From NCBI GenBank assembly GCA_023664325.1, contig JAMPFS010000090.1:1-7611 (forward strand): a DNA stretch of 7,611 nucleotides, written 5' to 3'. Below are positions 5,834-7,611 of this stretch, in pieces. Both the position numbers and the translations under genes were made by a program. The notes under the pieces were generated by a model, which had not been told where the DNA came from, ran no database searches, and worked only from the letters and a program-made list of their open reading frames with translations. Each line of letters opens with the position of its first letter. The stretch's first letter is position 1. This DNA comes from Clostridium sp. (GTDB taxonomy: Bacteria > Bacillota > Clostridia > Lachnospirales > Lachnospiraceae).

Positions 5834-7462
5834 ATGAGAAATATTTTAATTGGCGGTGCATGGCCGTATGCTAATGGTTCATTGCATATAGGTCACGTAG
5901 CGGCATTATTACCCGGAGATGTATTGGCTAGGTATCACAGGGCTCTTGGAGATAATGTATATTTCGTGTCAGGAAGTGACTGCCACGGAACTCCGGTAGC
6001 GCTTCGAGCTAAACAAGAGAATGTAAGCCCGCAGAAAATTAGTGATTTTTATCATGAAGAATTCGCAGACTGCTTCGACAAGCTGGGATTTAGTTATGAT
6101 GTATATACAAAAACATCTTCGGAGGAGCATAAAAAATTTGTAAGGGAATTTCATAAAAAATTGTATGAAAGCAGCTATGTTTATGAAAAAGAGAGTCCAC
6201 AAGCATATTGCGAAAGTTGTAATACCTTTTTGGCTGACCGCTTTGTGCTGGGAAAATGTCCGAAATGCGGAAAAGACACTCGAGGAGACCAATGTGATGC
6301 TTGTGGCACAGTACTCGAACCAGAGAATCTTGCAGATCCAATTTGTGCAGTGTGCGGAAAGCCTATAAGCTTTAAAAATTCAAAACATTTATATATTGCT
6401 ATTACCAAATTACAAACTGAACTAAGGGCACTGGTTGATAATCACCCAAAATGGAGAAAGAATGCGATTGCCTTTACAAATAAATATCTGGATGACGGCT
6501 TAAGAGACCGTGCCCTGACAAGAGATTTAGAATGGGGGATAAAAGTTCCAAAAGCTGGTTACGAAAACAAAACCATCTATATATGGGCAGAAAATGTATT
6601 AGGATATTTATCAGCAAGTAAAACGGCTGCTGAATTAAGAGGCGCTGATTTTCAAGAACTCTGGGGGAAAGAAGCAAAACATTATTATGTGCATGGTAAA
6701 GATAATATTCCTTTTCACACAATTATTTTACCGTCACTTTTGCTGGGGAATGGTGAAAATTGGCATTTGCCGGACAGAATAGTCTCAAGCGAATACCTGA
6801 CTTTAGAAGGAAGGAAAATATCTACCAGTCAAAATTATGCAATCTGGGTTAAGGAACTGTTGGATAATTATGAAGCAGATTCAATTCGTTACTTTTTCTT
6901 GGCAAATGGTCCGGAAAAGAAGGATGCAGATTTTTCGTGGAGAGAATATGTTCATAGTCACAATGGCGAACTGCTTGGGGCATACGGAAATTTTGTGAAC
7001 CGCACGTTAATGTTTATCGTAAAATATTTTGACGGGGTTATACCAGATGGAATAGATAATCCGTCTATAAGCAATCGCATAGATGAATTGTTTGTTTCCG
7101 TTGGCAGGCAGATTGAAAATGGTGCTTTCAAAGATGCAGTTTCTGAAATATTTGACTTTGTAAGAAACGCAAATAAATTTTTTGATACGGAACAGCCCTG
7201 GATTACCAGAACCACTGATAAGAATGTATGTGAAAATACACTTTATCAGTGTGTTCAGATTATTGCTAATTTGGCGGTCTTACTATCTCCATTTTTACCA
7301 TTTTCGTCAGAGAAAGTGTGCAAATGGCTGGGTATAAATAACAAATGGGAAAAACACTCTGTTTCAGCTGGTTATTTACTCCCTGAAGTGGAAGTTCTAT
7401 TTCAAAGAATTGATAAAAAGGTTATAGAAATTGAAACGGAAAAATTAAAGGCTATTTTATAA
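5834..7462 (+). CDS. metG: Methionyl-tRNA synthetase, short two-knuckle form
   Basis: This class I synthetase charges tRNA-Met with methionine in the cytoplasm. Over 542 residues are the HIGH motif (18-21), the connective domain with four CxxC pairs (126/129, 142/145, 154/157, 171/174) making two intact zinc knuckles, WAENVLGY (251-258) in the methionine-site strand, and KISTS (328-332) in place of KMSKS. A helical anticodon-binding domain fills about 370-515. The C-terminal EMAP/Trbp111-like domain of longer MetRS (about 650-680 residues) is absent. By alignment to E. coli MetRS, Leu13, Ala256 and Pro257 of the amino-acid pocket correspond to Trp10, Asn254 and Val255, while Tyr15, Trp253 and Tyr260 are kept (Tyr12, Trp251, Tyr258). 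GAGG sits 9-10 nt before the ATG. It is sole gene of the T-box transcript. These features suit an alternative MetRS; some may be normal for its subfamily. Confidence 0.96.
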   Translation: MRNILIGGAWPYANGSLHIGHVAALLPGDVLARYHRALGDNVYFVSGSDCHGTPVALRAKQENVSPQKISDFYHEEFADCFDKLGFSYDVYTKTSSEEHKKFVREFHKKLYESSYVYEKESPQAYCESCNTFLADRFVLGKCPKCGKDTRGDQCDACGTVLEPENLADPICAVCGKPISFKNSKHLYIAITKLQTELRALVDNHPKWRKNAIAFTNKYLDDGLRDRALTRDLEWGIKVPKAGYENKTIYIWAENVLGYLSASKTAAELRGADFQELWGKEAKHYYVHGKDNIPFHTIILPSLLLGNGENWHLPDRIVSSEYLTLEGRKISTSQNYAIWVKELLDNYEADSIRYFFLANGPEKKDADFSWREYVHSHNGELLGAYGNFVNRTLMFIVKYFDGVIPDGIDNPSISNRIDELFVSVGRQIENGAFKDAVSEIFDFVRNANKFFDTEQPWITRTTDKNVCENTLYQCVQIIANLAVLLSPFLPFSSEKVCKWLGINNKWEKHSVSAGYLLPEVEVLFQRIDKKVIEIETEKLKAIL

Positions 7463-7505
7463 AGAGTGTAAAATGATGTGAGCTTAAAGGAAGCGACAGA
7501 TTAAT

Positions 7506-7553
7506 TTCCGGTTTAATGTGGTAAAGGAGGAGGTGAAGAACGGACGCTTGTAT
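7506..7553. repeat. Right arm of imperfect inverted repeat bounding the window
   Basis: This is the inverted counterpart of 5-51: blocks 7506-7527 (22 nt) and 7541-7553 (13 nt) are identical in reverse complement, and the segment between differs in sequence and by one nt in length. It begins 43 nt after the MetRS stop, and no terminator is seen between. Both arms share CGGACGCTTGTAT followed by a less similar purine-rich tail. Confidence 0.8.
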
Positions 7554-7569
7554 AGGGATTTATTTCTAC

Positions 7570-7585
7570 GCACCATGCATGGTGC
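7570..7585. repeat. Perfect 16-bp palindrome next to the right repeat arm
   Basis: GCACCATGCATGGTGC is fully self-complementary. It is followed by a CT/GC-rich tract with CTCGC repeated (7586-7604) and then a short A-run. Together with the adjacent repeat arm it looks like part of a dispersed palindromic repeat unit; the window ends before the unit can be delimited. The same stretch can be read as a 24-codon GTG ORF (7533-7607), but its start lies too close to AAAGGAGG for normal initiation. Confidence 0.6.
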
Positions 7586-7611
7586 TCGCCTCGCTCTCGC
7601 TCACTAAAAAG

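Noticed and set aside
5969..6722. Several minus-strand ORFs of 75-107 codons inside the MetRS gene
   Set aside because: Antisense shadows of a well-defined synthetase; no RBS and no family resemblance.
1..7611. tRNA, rRNA, CRISPR array or intact transposase anywhere in the window
   Set aside because: No cloverleaf with a GTTCGA-type arm, no regularly spaced direct repeats and no intact DDE or recombinase ORF was seen by eye on either strand.

Overview
The window looks like accessory DNA from an AT-rich gut-type Firmicute, probably class Clostridia and perhaps Lachnospiraceae. The grounds are the strong GGAGG-type ribosome binding sites, a T-box leader, a YtrA-type GntR/ABC exporter operon, a RelB/RelE-type module and decayed pieces of Clostridia-type mobile elements. 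The genus is inference; no rRNA or other marker gene is present.

Layout, left to right. Positions 5-51 hold one arm of an imperfect inverted repeat of about 47 bp; the other arm is at 7506-7553, so both window ends carry the same sequence in opposite orientation. From 160 to 2187 (minus strand) is a three-gene operon: GntR/YtrA repressor, ABC ATPase, ABC-2 permease. Its promoter at 2264-2292 is overlapped by a perfect 12-bp-arm palindrome, a textbook autoregulatory operator. From about 2310 to 2681 there is no intact gene, only minus-strand scraps resembling a large serine recombinase and the start of a CHC2-type primase, plus a hairpin. At 2682-3185 (minus) is a protein resembling nuclease-like domains of phage and plasmid polyvalent proteins, probably a fragment. 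At 3415-4443 (minus) is an apparently intact polyprenyl diphosphate synthase standing alone. At 4530-5181 (minus) is a type II toxin-antitoxin locus whose antitoxin is intact but whose RelE/ParE toxin is frameshifted and has an unfamiliar C-terminus.

On the plus strand from 5424 comes a strong promoter, a complete T-box leader with an AUG specifier and UGGU acceptor bulge, and a 542-residue methionyl-tRNA synthetase (5834-7462). All parts of this unit agree: uncharged tRNA-Met should relieve termination at 5717-5756 and switch the enzyme on. The enzyme has both zinc knuckles but no C-terminal tRNA-binding domain, KISTS in place of KMSKS, and changes at residues matching the E. coli methionine pocket. 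Its accessory setting suggests a second, possibly inhibitor-tolerant MetRS rather than the housekeeping copy (inference).

The region reads as a mosaic of expressed units (exporter operon, prenyl synthase, T-box/MetRS) set between remnants of mobile elements. No rRNA, tRNA, CRISPR array or intact transposase was seen.
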